Source: Vicia villosa
Taxonomy: Eukaryota; Streptophyta; Magnoliopsida; Fabales; Fabaceae
NCBI RefSeq assembly: GCF_029867415.1
Contig: NC_081182.1
Location: 39,895,155-39,959,154, forward strand
Length of the DNA: 64,000 nucleotides
Reading direction: 5' to 3'
Of this stretch, positions 1 to 12,119 are shown in pieces. The position numbers were made by a program, and so were the translations under genes. The notes under the pieces are model-generated. The model searched no databases. It worked only from the letters and a program-made list of their open reading frames with translations, and was not told the origin of the DNA. Position 1 is the stretch's first letter. Each line of letters starts with the position of its first letter.

Positions 1-1598
1 GTATATTTGTGTTGATTGATGTGAATTCTAGATTTGATTCTTGCTATCTCAAGGCCTAAGAAATATTTCAAAGTCCCAAGGTCTTTGATGTGGAAGTGAA
101 GTTAGAGAAGCTGTTTGATTAGGTTAATAGTACTGATGTTGTTGCTTGTAATAAGGAGGTCATCAATGTATATAAGAATGAAAGTAAAGTGAGATTTAGA
201 TTGATGTACAAATAGAGAATGGTCAGAAGAGTAATGTTTGAAATTATTAGCCAAAAGGACTGTGGATAATTTTTCAAACCAAAGTTTGCTGGATTATTTT
301 AATCCATATATGGATTTTAAAAGTTTACGAATCTGATTTGGATAAGTGGGTGTGATGCCTTTAGGAAGACATATGTACACTTTCTCATTCAAATCACCAT
401 GAAAAAATGCATTGTGAACATCAAGTTGATGGAGATGCATATTTAAAGAAGAGGCAAGGGCAAGAATAAGTCTTACAATGGTTAGTTTAATGACAAGAGA
501 GTAAGTTTCAAAAAAAAATCAATACCTTGAAATTGATTAAAACCTTGAGCAACTAACCTTGCTTTGTATATTTCTAATGTACCATCATAATGAAACTTAG
601 TTTTGTAAACCCATTTACAGCCTATGCATTTCTTACCTAGGGGAGAGTAGTGAATGTCTATGTGTTGTTATTGGTGAGTGCCTGAATTTCATCATTCATG
701 GCTTTGTTCCAATGTTTATGAATACTAGCTTGCTTGAAAGATATAGGGTCACAAGTAGTAGATATAGCAGAAATATAATTGAAATATGCAGGGGAAATGT
801 TTTTGTATGAAACATAGTTAGAAATGTCATACGTGATGTTAGTGTGAGCAGTAGTGCGTATAAAGTCTTTTAAGTAGGAAGAGGCAAATTTGGTTCTAGT
901 CGATTTACGAATGGTTTGAGTTTTAGGTGGTTTAGATGGGAAGGCAGGGTAGGGAGACTCGTGTTGTGTGGAGGTGGAGATAGGGGATGTAGGGATATCC
1001 TGAGTGATAGGTGAACGAGGAATATCCCGAGTGATAGGTGAACGAGGAATATCCCGAGTGATAGGGATGCTGGAATGTCCTGAGGATTAGAGGGGTGATG
1101 ATCATTTTCAGGACTAGATATAGAGTTTTCAGTCTCAAAGAGGAAAGGTATGATGTTATGTATGGAATCATTGTTAGGGGTAGGACTGTCTAAGATAAGA
1201 GGAGGTGTGTAGGGGAAAATATTTTCATAAAAAACATAATTTCTAGATGTAAAAACAACTCATGTATGAAGATAAAAAAAAAGAAACCCCTTGATACCTA
1301 TAGGAAAACCTAGGAGGATGCATTTTGTAGATCGAAGATCTAATTTATCCTAATGTCTAAGAAGTGTGGAAGCATAAGCCAGGCATCAAAAGGTTTTGAG
1401 ATTGGTATCTGAAGGGGGTGTTTTAAAGAGAAGAATATAAGGGGTTTTGTTTTGTAGGGTAGGACTTCATAGTCTATTGATTAAATAAGTGGCATGGCAT
1501 AGAGCATATGACAAAAAACACTTAGGTAGGTGAGCATGGAAAAGAAGGGATCTAGTAACATTAAGGAGATGTATGTGTTTTCTTTCAACCATAGAGTT
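1..1598 (-). pseudogene. Ty1/copia polyprotein relic: integrase end, linker and reverse transcriptase
   Basis: Read on the minus strand, this is the downstream half of a copia polyprotein and it runs off the left window edge. Recognisable stretches are the entry to the reverse transcriptase (HKHWNKAMNDEIQAL, near 660-720), KARLVAQGF (near 545-575), LHQLDVHNAFFHGDL (near 400-440) and IKDLGTLKYFLGLEIAR (near 40-100). These are diagnostic copia RT blocks. Stops and frameshifts separate them, so no enzyme can be made. The catalytic YVDD block is not intact. The fragment is continuous with the integrase and protease pieces to its right, in the order expected for Ty1/copia (protease, integrase, RT). 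Confidence 0.85.
1000..1066. repeat. 27-bp in-frame tandem repeat in the copia linker
   Basis: Between the integrase and RT blocks, a 27-bp unit containing GAGTGATAGGTGAACGAGG repeats about two and a half times. On the minus strand it encodes a 9-residue unit, YHSGYSSFT, so expansion kept the frame. This linker is the fast-evolving part of copia polyproteins. Confidence 0.75.
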
Positions 1599-2009
1599 TT
1601 ATTGAGGTGTTTCAACATAATTCCTTTGGAGGAGAATGCCTAAGGAAGCGTAATAAGAAGGCATGATGAATTCAATTCCATTGTCACTCCTAATAGTTTT
1701 AATTTTGCAATTTAATTGAGTATGACAGTAAGAGATGAAGTTCTTAATGTGCAAACGTGTTTCAGATTTATTATGCATAAGTAAAGTCCAAGTATATCTA
1801 GTGTCATCATCAACAATGGTAAAGAAATAGTGAAATCCATCTAAAGAGGGAATGTATATGGGACCCCATATGTCCATCTGCACTAAGTCAAAGCAATTAC
1901 AAGCAACAAAAGTTCTTAAAGGGAAAAAGAGCTTACAATGCTTAGCCAAATGGCACGTGTTAAAAACAATTTTTTTATTAAAAGTGATATAAAAAAATTG
2001 TTGAGACAT
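1599..2009 (-). pseudogene. Ty1/copia integrase core fragment
   Basis: A 136-codon open stretch encodes the rve integrase core of a copia element. It has DIWGP (first catalytic Asp), FFTIVDDDTRYTW, and TIRSDNGIEF (second catalytic Asp), followed by the remains of the normal QRSCVETPQ block. In an intact element the integrase inserts the cDNA copy into the genome. The first methionine is not a real start: the frame is a slice of a polyprotein broken on both sides. It lies between the protease block (2110-2781) and the RT relic, on the same strand. Confidence 0.85.
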
Positions 2010-2109
2010 GGTATGTAAAACATCACTATAAGGGTGCCCTAATCAGTAATGCCATATGGCAATGTCAGTGCTATCAGTATTGGTAATGCTAGCAGAAGTA
2101 CAAATATCA

Positions 2110-2781
2110 TCAGTGGAGTGTCACGGATTCAATCATCTCCTTGGTATACACATCCTGGATTTGACAGGAATCATGTGAGAAAGATATTGCAAGTTGAGAG
2201 TTGGTGCACAGTTTGGAAATAGAAATTAAGCTAAACCTAGATTCTAGAATGCAAAAAACATGTTGTAAATTGAAAGTAGTATCAAATTTAACAGTACCAC
2301 AAAAGTTAGCAGAAAGACAAGTGCCATTAGGTAAGTTAATAGACATAGGAGTTATGGGAAAAATATCATTAAAGTAGTGAATGTAAAAGAAAACATGGTG
2401 TGAAGAGCCAGAGTCCAAAATCCACATAGAAGGATAAATGAGAATACTACCTATTTGTACAATACCTAAAATCAGAGTTTTGCTAGAGTTGTAAGTCTTG
2501 TCATCTTTAGAATATGGACTATCCTTATGAAATTGTTGAAGGAGAAGAACTAAGTGTTGGTAATATTCCTTGGAGATACCTATATTCTTATTGTGAGGCT
2601 GAGAAGTTTTGTTGTCTGAAGCAGTTTTACCATCGTCGCTTCTGTATCTAGGTGGGAAACTGTGCTTGAAGTAGCTAGTGTCGATGGTATGGTTGGTTTT
2701 GTGGCAACTGGTATACAATGAGTTAGGTGATGTGTTGAGAGTGTAATTCCTTGTGTCGAAACATGATGTTGCTTGACACAA
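2110..2781 (-). pseudogene. Ty1/copia gag end, protease and GAG-pre-integrase fragment
   Basis: A 223-codon open stretch. About residue 120 starts WILDSGSSHHVF, the active-site block of the copia aspartic protease (DSG, with the usual A-T-D/S-D-H changed to S-S-H-H). LPNGT and the conserved LISISKL follow, typical of the protease to GAG-pre-integrase region. The GISKEYYQHLVLLLQQF segment before the protease matches the end of copia gag. The first 60 or so residues look like LTR-derived sequence read through, so a deletion seems to have joined gag directly to an LTR-like block. No CCHC zinc knuckle is visible. Confidence 0.75.
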
Positions 2782-3060
2782 GGTGTGTCGAAAAGCTTAG
2801 TCTGTTGAGCTATATGTAGTTGTCGAAGTGCTATAAGCAGGTTGCTACACACAGATTTCAATGTTGGTCTAAAATAGTTATTTTGGACTTTTGTAGTTTT
2901 AGGCTTTGGCTTATGGAGCAAGCAAATCTAAAACTATAAATAGAGGGAATAACCCTTATTTTGTAATGAGACTTGTATTCACAGAATTTTGCAGTTGCAA
3001 AATGAATAAAAAAAATTCACAGTTTGTGGGCAGAGCTCTGCAGAAAATCATCATCTTTTT
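2765..3060 (+). promoter_or_regulatory. LTR-like segment with TATA box
   Basis: Just beyond the gag/protease fragment lies a stretch with the look of an LTR promoter. It begins near TGTTGCTTGACACAAGG, has GTGTCGAA repeats, a TATA-type box CTATAAATAG at 2934-2943, and a downstream region rich in short A runs. It reads on the plus strand, opposite to the adjacent copia coding frames. LTR ends and TSDs were not resolved. Confidence 0.35.
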
Positions 3061-3204
3061 CTCTTAATTTTGTTTAAATCCTAATTCACCTTTCTCCCCA
3101 CATTCCCTTTCTTTCATTGTCATTATATAGTGATAACAATTTTATTCATCAAGATTGATATAAACTTTCATAAGTTTTGATGGACTTCCTATTAAAATGT
3201 TGAC

Positions 3205-4105
3205 ATTATTAAGGTAATCTACTTCTACTATCTACTATCTACTATTCTACTATCTAACATATACTAGAAGATTGACCAAAGAGACTAAATTACCCTTCAC
3301 TCCAAAATCATTTACAAACAAAAAAGGGCAATTATGTAACTAACAATATAACATACCACTTTTCTACTTTTCAACAACCACAAGCCAATTGTTGGTCTCT
3401 CATTGGTCCACCTTTTCTACTTTTTTACTTTTGCATTTATATCTAAAAAAATGTAGATTTCAATTTTTTTCCAACTCACATATTTTTTTATATGGTTATT
3501 TAATATAGATGAATTTTTATGATTATTATTCACTTATAATTAAATCATTCATTTTAAATTTACATGTTTTTAAATATATTTTATACAATATTAAATAAAT
3601 CTACATATTAGACTATATTTTACGGGTCACTATCAACATAATACATATTTTGTTTATTTTTTCAAATGTTTAAAATTCTTTTTATTCTCTTTCTGTCTCA
3701 CAGGTCAATTTTTTTCTTTGTATAATTATTTAATAATTAAGTAATTCATTTTAAATTTATTTGTATTTAAATAATTTTATATCATATATTAATTGCAATG
3801 ATAGTATAATGTATTTTTTAATTTTAATAACATTAAAAATATATTTATCTCACGGGTCACTAACAAGACAATATTTATTTAAATTTAATCAATTATTATT
3901 TTAATCTAAGAGACAAAATCTTTATTTTTAAATATTAGTTTTTTCTCCATCTCACAATTATAGTTTATCTTCTTTGTGTATGATTCTTTAATATAATTAA
4001 ATCTTTATGATTACTATTCATTTAAAAGAAAATAAATAAATCATTTTAAATTTTATATTTGTATCTAAAATTTTACATTTGTATTTGATACTATCTAAGT
4101 GTTAT
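3205..4105 (+). mobile_element. Helitron-like AT-rich sequence (fragment)
   Basis: The segment opens with tandem TCTACTA motifs (3218-3250) in the style of a plant Helitron 5' end. It then carries repeated units marked by CTCACGGGTCACTA or close variants at about 3620, 3700 and 3850. The same ATCTCAGGTCACTAATAA phrase occurs near the 3' end of the Helitron at 29095-33136, which supports the family link. No 3' hairpin plus CTAG terminus was found here. Confidence 0.35.
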
Positions 4106-4108
4106 GAC

Positions 4109-4224
<116 letters not shown>

Positions 4225-4319
4225 TTATTTATTTATAGTTATTTACACAATAACATAATTAATCTCTTACTAGTTAGTAATACTAAGTAAAAGTGAATAA
4301 GGTTGACGTTGTGGTTGAG

Positions 4320-4665
4320 AAGTCTACAAACACTTTTTATTGGAAAAAAAAAAAATTCTTAACAACTCAAAAACAAAAGTCAAGAAAGAAAGTGCATTAA
4401 GAAGTTTATGATTTGTACAATGTGGGTGTCCCAATGGTCAGTCATACCCAATGGTTCACATGCCTTTGGATATTCCATCATAAATATTCTTTTCTTCTCA
4501 CAAAAAAAGTTGATTTGATTTGGGACATTCCATTCATTCTTGGTACCAGCTTTAGCCGAAATTCTTACCTTCTGTCCTTATTATGAATTGATTTCTGATC
4601 TTATCCCATGGATTTTAAGGCCACTAATATCATCTCTAAAATTAGTTTCATTCAAAAGCTTATCT
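4320..4665. repeat. Direct duplication, copy A
   Basis: About 345 bp similar to 5940-6311. Shared phrases include AAGAAGTTTATGATTTGTAC, ATACCCAATGGTTC, CATTCATTCTTGGTACCA and CCCATGGATTTTAAGGCCAC. The copies differ by scattered substitutions and small indels, so the duplication is not recent. The short open frame through copy A (4540-4755) is not shared as a frame by copy B, so it is not treated as a gene. Confidence 0.85.
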
Positions 4666-4723
4666 ATACTATCCCTTTCACCGTTGCACTCTTGCCTAAT
4701 TTGGATACAAAGTTTGGTTTGGA

Positions 4724-5935
4724 TATTGTTAAAAATAGATGAATGTCAATGCTAATGCAATTCATATTTTCGATGTCAACCCTTAACTATTGGGAGATAA
4801 AATGGATTTGAATAATTAACATATACTAGTATATTTGTGAGTACCAAATTTATGGGCATGAACTTTGAAATGAAGACAAAACATAATTGACAAGAAATAA
4901 ATGTTAAAGAAATGTTAAATATGTTAAAGGTGTGAATTCAAACATTCCATATTTTTATTTGTGGGTGTTAATTTGTTTATTTGATGTTCTGTAGAAAGAA
5001 AAACGACACAAAAATCAGTTCTAATTTGGTTCTCTAGGTAACTTTTTGTTTTAATAAATATAAATATTAAATAAAAAAGAAAAATAAAAAAAAAATGTCG
5101 TGGCATAAAATCTAACTCATCAAATTGTTAGTAAAATGGTAAATGGACATGCACAATCTATTTGTAAAAAAATATTTAAAAGCTCAAATAAGAAGTGAAT
5201 CTCACCAAATATCATAATAAAAAAAAATTACATTGACAAATTTATTTGTACATACATTTTCCTATTTGAAAATGTGAGATATCTTAAATCTACAAGAGCG
5301 TATAGTCTGTAAAGTATTATTCCTTTTAATTAAAATATGTGAAGAGACAATATTTACATTATAAAATGCACGAATGACTAGTATTGAGTTAGTTTCAAAC
5401 CGAAGATTTCTCCAATTTTTTTTGTTACATATTTGATAGCAAATATGATTCCAAACAATTAAGCTTGAAAAGAGGTGCAAACTTCAATCTTAATTGAGAA
5501 AACTCTCAATGGTATTTCTAATTTATCCCTAAATATGCCAACACAAGTTCATATCCTAAGATTTTCTCTTGAAACTTGATCTGTGTTACACTTATTCTAA
5601 TTATGACTAGGAAAACACCAATTAACTTATGTGATTATAGATGTGGCAGGGGGGACATTTTATGTCAAAAGATTTAATAATTGTAAACTCGTGAATTAAA
5701 TAGTACATGTTTCTCTTGAAAGAAGTAGATGTCATATAGACCTGCTGTTTAACATGAAGAATGTCTCTATCAAAGTCATTTTTACCATTTTGAAATCTAA
5801 TATCATTTCTTGCGTGTCAAATTTTCTAAAATATTATTATGATGAGAGTCTTGATGAGATCCTAAATTTAAGAGCTCTAACTTCTACCAACAAGTTTGAA
5901 TAAGTCATTGTGAATGTGGTCAGTGAGTTCTATTA
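4724..5935. other. Non-coding spacer between the duplication copies
   Basis: AT-rich DNA with no protein similarity and no transposon termini that I could recognise. The small minus-strand open stretches here (4924-5106, 5262-5480) have random-looking composition. Confidence 0.6.
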
Positions 5936-5939
5936 AAAA

Positions 5940-6311
5940 GTCAACTAACACTTTTTATTAAAAAAAAGATACTAACAATAAAATCAAGTACTATAAGAAA
6001 GAATCACTTAACAACTCTAAAACAAAAGTCAAGAGAGAAAGTGCATTAAGAAGTTTATGATTTGTACAATGTGGGTGTTCCAATGGTCGGTCATACCCAA
6101 TGGTTCCAATGCCTTTAGATATTCCATCACAAATATTCTTTTCTTCTCATGATTTGGGACACCCATTCATTCTTGGTACCATCTTTAGCGGAAATTCTTA
6201 ACTGTCGTTTTGCTTCTGTCCCTATTAAGAATTGACTTCTGATCTAATCCCATGGATTTTAAGGCCACTAATATCATCTCTACAAGTAGTTTCATTCAAA
6301 AGCTTATCTTT
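5940..6311. repeat. Direct duplication, copy B
   Basis: Second copy of the 4320-4665 sequence in the same orientation, offset by about 1.63 kb. It has an extra stretch near 5975-6010 and an extra CTGTCGTTTTGC-type insertion near 6200, and both copies end at the same AAAAGCTTATCT phrase. Confidence 0.85.
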
Positions 6312-6592
6312 ATACCAACCATCTAGAAAGATTATGAATCAAACATCTTTTTGACCATAACTAAAGTATATATGTAGTGCATTGGAATTGACATTACCAC
6401 CTCAATATACATTGGCATTGGCATTGACAGTTTCATGATATTTGTGAAATAATTGAAAATTATACCAACATTCTAGTAAGTCAACTCGTAGAAACTCATT
6501 CTAGTAAGTCAACTCGTAGAGACTGTCAACATTATTGCTTAATACTATATGCAGTTTCAAACTATTATTATTTTTGGTTTACTTTTTTAAAT

Positions 6593-6776
6593 GGTGAACA
6601 CTCCGGTACCCTTAAATTTAGATGGGTACCGGTACCCTCAACTAATCAAATGCTATAATTTCATATCATGTCACTTATTTATTTTAATTTATTTTAAAAT
6701 AAATTAGTATTTAATAATAGTTTGCACTAAAGGTACCGGTATCCAACTTGAATACATGGGTACCAAAGAATTTACC
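6593..6776. mobile_element. Mutator-type MITE (184 bp) with 9-bp TSD
   Basis: Imperfect terminal inverted repeats, GGTGAACACTCCGGTACCC on the left and the complement of GGTAAATTCTTTGGTACCC on the right, enclose AT-rich DNA. The element is flanked by an exact 9-bp direct repeat TTTTTAAAT (6584-6592 and 6777-6785). A 9-bp TSD is the Mutator (MULE) signature. No coding capacity. Confidence 0.9.
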
Positions 6777-6785
6777 TTTTTAAAT

Positions 6786-8084
<1,299 letters not shown>

Positions 8085-8345
8085 CATGTGTCGTTGAAGT
8101 ACCCTTGACATGGTAACAGTGTCAATTACGAAACATATACACGGATGAAAACGTTTCCACTTGAGTGAAAGAATATAAAGTGGATGAACTCCACTTGTGA
8201 AGAAGATTGATGTGTAAAAGAGTGATTTAGAAGTCTCACATTATTTGGAAAAAAGGAAGTCGAGTGTTTTATAAGTAAGACAACTTATCTACCTAATGCC
8301 TTAAGATTTTAGGCGAATATGTGGTCTATCTCTCACTTGTGTGGT
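8085..8345. repeat. LTR-like repeat, diverged tandem copy 1
   Basis: Order of shared blocks: GTTGAAGTACCCTTGA, GAGTGAAAGAATATAAAGTG, AAGATTGATGTGTAAAAGAGTGA, AAGTCTCACATTATTTGG, GTCGAGTGTTTTATAAGT. The same order appears at 8465-8695. The TTTATAAGT block plus the following TAATGCCTTAAGATTTTAGG is typical of short legume LTR or TRIM-like sequences. Confidence 0.55.
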
Positions 8346-8464
8346 TTTCTTGGCCTAATATACATACTCCCCTCATGAACCATCAGTCATATCAGAGTTG
8401 ATGGTTAAATTAAGAAACTGTCTCCTCGTATCAAAATTATTCCTGACCATGTGGTGGTCGGGCA

Positions 8465-8695
8465 ACGTGTCCAGTTAAAGTACCCTTGAAGTAATAAGAG
8501 TGGCAATGTTTATACAAGTGGATGTGGTTTAAAGAAATTCCAAATGAGGGAAAGCATGTAAGTGGGTGTAGTCACACTTAAAGAGGGGATTGATATGTAT
8601 AATGGTGAGTTTGAAGTCCTACATTTTTTGCAAAAGTTGAGGTTGAGCGCTTTATAAATGAGATAGCCATATATCTGATATTAAGTTTTGTACAA
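8465..8695. repeat. LTR-like repeat, diverged tandem copy 2
   Basis: Same block order as 8085-8345 (AGTTAAAGTACCCTTGAAGT, GGGAAAGCATGTAAGTG, GATTGATATGTATAATGGTGA, GAAGTCCTACATTTTTTGC, GAGCGCTTTATAAATGAG). Divergence is high, so the two are probably old insertions of one family or an old tandem duplication. Confidence 0.55.
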
Positions 8696-9050
8696 ACAGA
8701 CATGTCCATTACTCCCTCTGTCATACAAAACTAGTAATCCTCCTCAAAGGGATACCAGAACAAACATGAACTACTCAAGTTCACACATCAGAGGCATATG
8801 CAACAGAAGATTATTTAAACAGCCTCGTATTTAGCAGGATGTCAGAACATCTTCCACACATTCTTCAATCTTTAGTCTTCAGGCCAGAGCAGCACAATCA
8901 AGCAGCATGACAATTTATCATGCCCCCCCTAAATAATTGCAGTACGCAACCACAATAACTTCTCTTCGTAGCAGTGGCATAGTCAAGATGTATGTCAACC
9001 AGCATGTTGTAACATGTGTTGTAACATCAGGATAATCAAACACACTAACA
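8696..9050 (-). mobile_element. Probable copia 3' LTR remnant
   Basis: Immediately downstream (minus strand) of the polypurine tract at 9053-9068, the sequence starts TGTTAGTGTGTTTG (9050 leftwards), the expected TG start of an LTR. A second purine run (AGGGGGGGC, minus) lies near 8924-8932. The left boundary is not resolved. Confidence 0.4.
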
Positions 9051-9052
9051 CT

Positions 9053-9640
9053 TTACTCCCCCTTTTTAGCCAAAAATTGACAAAGATAGAGTAAATGTAA
9101 ACTAAATGGAAGCACCAAACACATTGCAAGCAGGCAACACACACTAGCATAAATGGAAGCACACAGACAATTGGAAACACACAAGCAGTTGGAAACACAC
9201 AAGCAGATCACTTTTAGGTAGTCTTCCATCTTCTGCCCCTGTAAAAAAGCCTTTTGAATTCCTTGTGGCTTTCTTGCAGAGTCCTTTTGTTCCATCCCTT
9301 GTCCATAGCAATTTGAGTATGCTTCATCAGCCTCAGAAAATAGAGGAAAGATGCAGTAACAATTGCATTCCTCCATGTTTGTAATTGCTATAACTCTTCA
9401 ATAGTGTAAGTTCTGACTTCACTGCTTATGTTTTGATTTGTTTTAAACACTACAGTAAGTTAATCCTTGTTGTCAATATGTTCCAGAGTAACAATCTTTC
9501 CTTCAACAAAATTCTTGATTAATTGGATATCAAGATTCTTGTTCCAGACATGTTGAATTAGATATATGATAATATTCATATCAACACAATGTAATGTCAA
9601 AACATTATGGTTGACATTATTCAACGTCTATTTTATCAGT
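9053..9640 (-). pseudogene. Ty1/copia (SIRE-like) RNase H end and 3' region
   Basis: On the minus strand, 9390-9640 reads like the C-terminal end of a copia RNase H. KNFVEGKIVTLEHI is followed by remnants of the usual KDQLADIFTKAL motif, with an in-frame stop, and the TIEEL tail. Downstream comes a 3' region whose minus-strand frame holds a small repeat (SNCLCV twice). It then reaches GGCTAAAAAGGGGGAG (9053-9068), a polypurine tract. The order RNase H, spacer, PPT, LTR supports a copia 3' end. No intact protein can be made. Confidence 0.6.
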
Positions 9641-9644
9641 TCAG

Positions 9645-10050
9645 AGAAATCTCCTCTTGGTTCCCTAAGTTCAACTACAATATTTACTTCTTCTTGATAC
9701 AGAAAAACAAACTATTAGGATCATATGCTTTTTAGGACCTATCTATAACTACTCTCTAGGTCCTAAACCTTTATAGTCAGTGACGAATTCATGACATCAT
9801 TATTCTAATGTCATCTTTATCACAAATATCTTTGCAAGTTTGAATTCAAATGATATTTTCCTCGTAATATTAAGATCAGTTTAATTCAGTCGTGACTCAT
9901 TTCTATGTTACGCTTATCAGCTGGTTTCAATCCTCCCTGACCCATGCAGAAACGATATACAATTAAATATCAATTTAAAATTTAATTTTATTCACGAAAT
10001 TTTGATATTACCCGATAAATTTATATCTATGTAGATTGTTAAAGATCTTA
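9645..10050. other. Non-coding spacer
   Basis: May include further decayed copia sequence at its left end. Nothing else recognised. Confidence 0.4.
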
Positions 10051-10058
10051 ATCACATA

Positions 10059-10343
10059 CTCCCTCCGTTCCTTTTTATAAGTGTCGTTTTAGCAAAAAGC
10101 TCTTCAACCAAGATAGTGGATTATTAGAGTTACTTTTTCTATTATACCCTTATTTATTTTTCTCTTTCCAAATAAATTCAATTATAAACTCTCTTTTTTC
10201 AATAATTAATTGAAAATTTTGAGGTAGAGTTATTGAGAAAATAAGGGTATAAATGACAAATTATAACATTAAATTATAAAATGACACTTAAATAGGAACA
10301 AAAAAATTCTTCTAAAACGACACTTAAAAAGGAACGGAGGGAG
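10059..10343. mobile_element. Stowaway-type MITE (285 bp)
   Basis: Ends with the Stowaway/Tc1-mariner signature CTCCCTCCGTTCC in inverted orientation (about 33-bp TIRs extending to AAGTGTCGTTTTAG) and is bordered by TA on both sides. Non-coding. A roughly 35-bp flanking phrase, ATATCTATGTAGATTGTTAA, is present directly on both sides (about 10022 and 10350). Confidence 0.95.
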
Positions 10344-10345
10344 TA

Positions 10346-10780
10346 TAATATATCTATGTAGATTGTTAAAGATCCTAATGACATATATCACATTATTTAA
10401 GTGATGCCATTTGTTATTAACACAATAAATCCAAGTTAAATATAACTTCTTCTTTTTTAATATAATACAATTTTTCCAGTAACACGTGCTCACTATTAAA
10501 GAAAAAAGTCTTCATAAAAAACAATAGTTAGTATTAAACTAGAAACGTTTTTCAGAATTCAGACAATGTTTGACTTGAATAGCATGAATCAATTCTAAGA
10601 GATATTAATGGGGTCAAGAGGTAGAACCTTTCAGCAGAGTGACATCCACCTAAATGGGTCTACTTATTTATTATAGAACTCACAAAGATTGTTGGCATGA
10701 CTGAGTGCTCCACCACCTACCGCCGGCCAATGCTAGATGATCACTCATTTTTCTTTATCGCAAGCAATATGAACATCATT
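10346..10780. other. Non-coding spacer
   Basis: AT-rich on the left, more mixed from 10610. No gene supported. Confidence 0.5.
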
Positions 10781-11035
10781 ACAAAGGGATCATAAATAGG
10801 ACCCATGCATATCTCGTTCCTTCTATCTTTTCATATATGCTCTTATCATATATTGTCTTGTTGACAGAGACAATTCCTCTTTTGTGCATCTTCAGTTCAA
10901 GAAAGTTCTTGTTCTAGCATCTTTGTAATAGGAAAGAGATTTCTCTTACTATGTGTTCGTGTTATGTCATTTTGAAAACAAGTGTATGTCTTTGTACATC
11001 AAAATCTTTTGAAATAAAGTATTTTCTTGAATCTT
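10781..11035 (+). promoter_or_regulatory. Possible promoter-to-polyA unit (LTR-like or non-coding transcript)
   Basis: A TATA-like CATAAATAGGAC at about 10791 is followed some 230 bp later by an AATAAA signal in GAAATAAAGTATTTTC (about 11020). No open frame of note lies between. The arrangement is that of an LTR (U3-R-U5) or a short non-coding transcript. LTR ends and TSDs were not found, so this is weak. Confidence 0.2.
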
Positions 11036-12115
11036 TGATATTATTATAAAAGATGAAAGTTAAATTTGGAATAAAATTTTGGTGTAAGAAGGTTGCGGAT
11101 TTATTTTGTTATAAAAATTATGGTGTGTTTTTTCTTTTCATTTATCTCAAGATATTTCTATCTTTTTTACTCTCCTGCGCATAATCTCCACTTCCTCTCT
11201 TCTCTTAAAATTAACAAAGTAAAATCAACCTTTTATTTAGAGTTTTAAACATCTTTTTTTTATCACATTCATCCATTCTCTCTTGTATTTAACATCACTT
11301 GGGTAATAATTGATATCAGAGTCTAACACATGTTTAAATATTAATCGTATTAGAAGATAGGATGACTTTAAAAAAGTCCTTAAACAAACTTATATCTTTC
11401 AATGATGAGTGATATGCTTAGTGAAAAGAGAAAATAAAAATATTTATTAAAAAGATTAAATATATGTTATCCCTTTTAATATGAACGTGTTTTGATTTAT
11501 CTTCTGTATTTTTTTTATTCTCCCTTATAATGTAAAAATTATGTTCCCTTAACCCTTAAGTGACAACTTGATAAGATATCTTCTTCAATTTGTGGTTTGT
11601 AAAGTGACTTTTTTTTTTAAAAAAAAAAAATGTTTTTTATAAAATAAATATTTATTTTTATTTTTGGTACCAATGAATCCCGTTATTTTTATTATAGCAT
11701 GGTTTAAAGATTCGTTGGAACATTGTATCACAAGTATTGTGGTGATTCTTTACAATTTCTATTCTATATCTCTATATATATCTTATTTTTCTTAATCCAA
11801 ATACCATCAATTCATCATAATTATTTTAAATATATCACTAATGCATTAATTTATTATTTTTTTCTTACATAAATCAAGATAATCAAGACAATACACTAGT
11901 GTAATTCATCAATCTTGTTAAATAGTAGATGTAACTGATGTAACTGATTCCTTCATCAATGGATCAAGTACTTGGTATGTTAAAATTATTTACAATTATC
12001 ATACAATATTTATAATGATATATATTTTGGACTATTTTTTCAGTATATTCCGAAAGAAGTATCAGGCTTGGGAAGTTCGTGGTGCATTTTTGACGGTTTT
12101 GACTCTAAAAGTTAT
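11036..12115. other. AT-rich non-coding stretch
   Basis: No coding frame, no terminal repeats and no tandem array recognised. Confidence 0.5.
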
Positions 12116-12119
12116 ATGA

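Noticed and set aside
4540..4755. 71-codon plus-strand frame in duplication copy A
   Set aside because: Copy B does not keep the frame and there is no recognisable protein.
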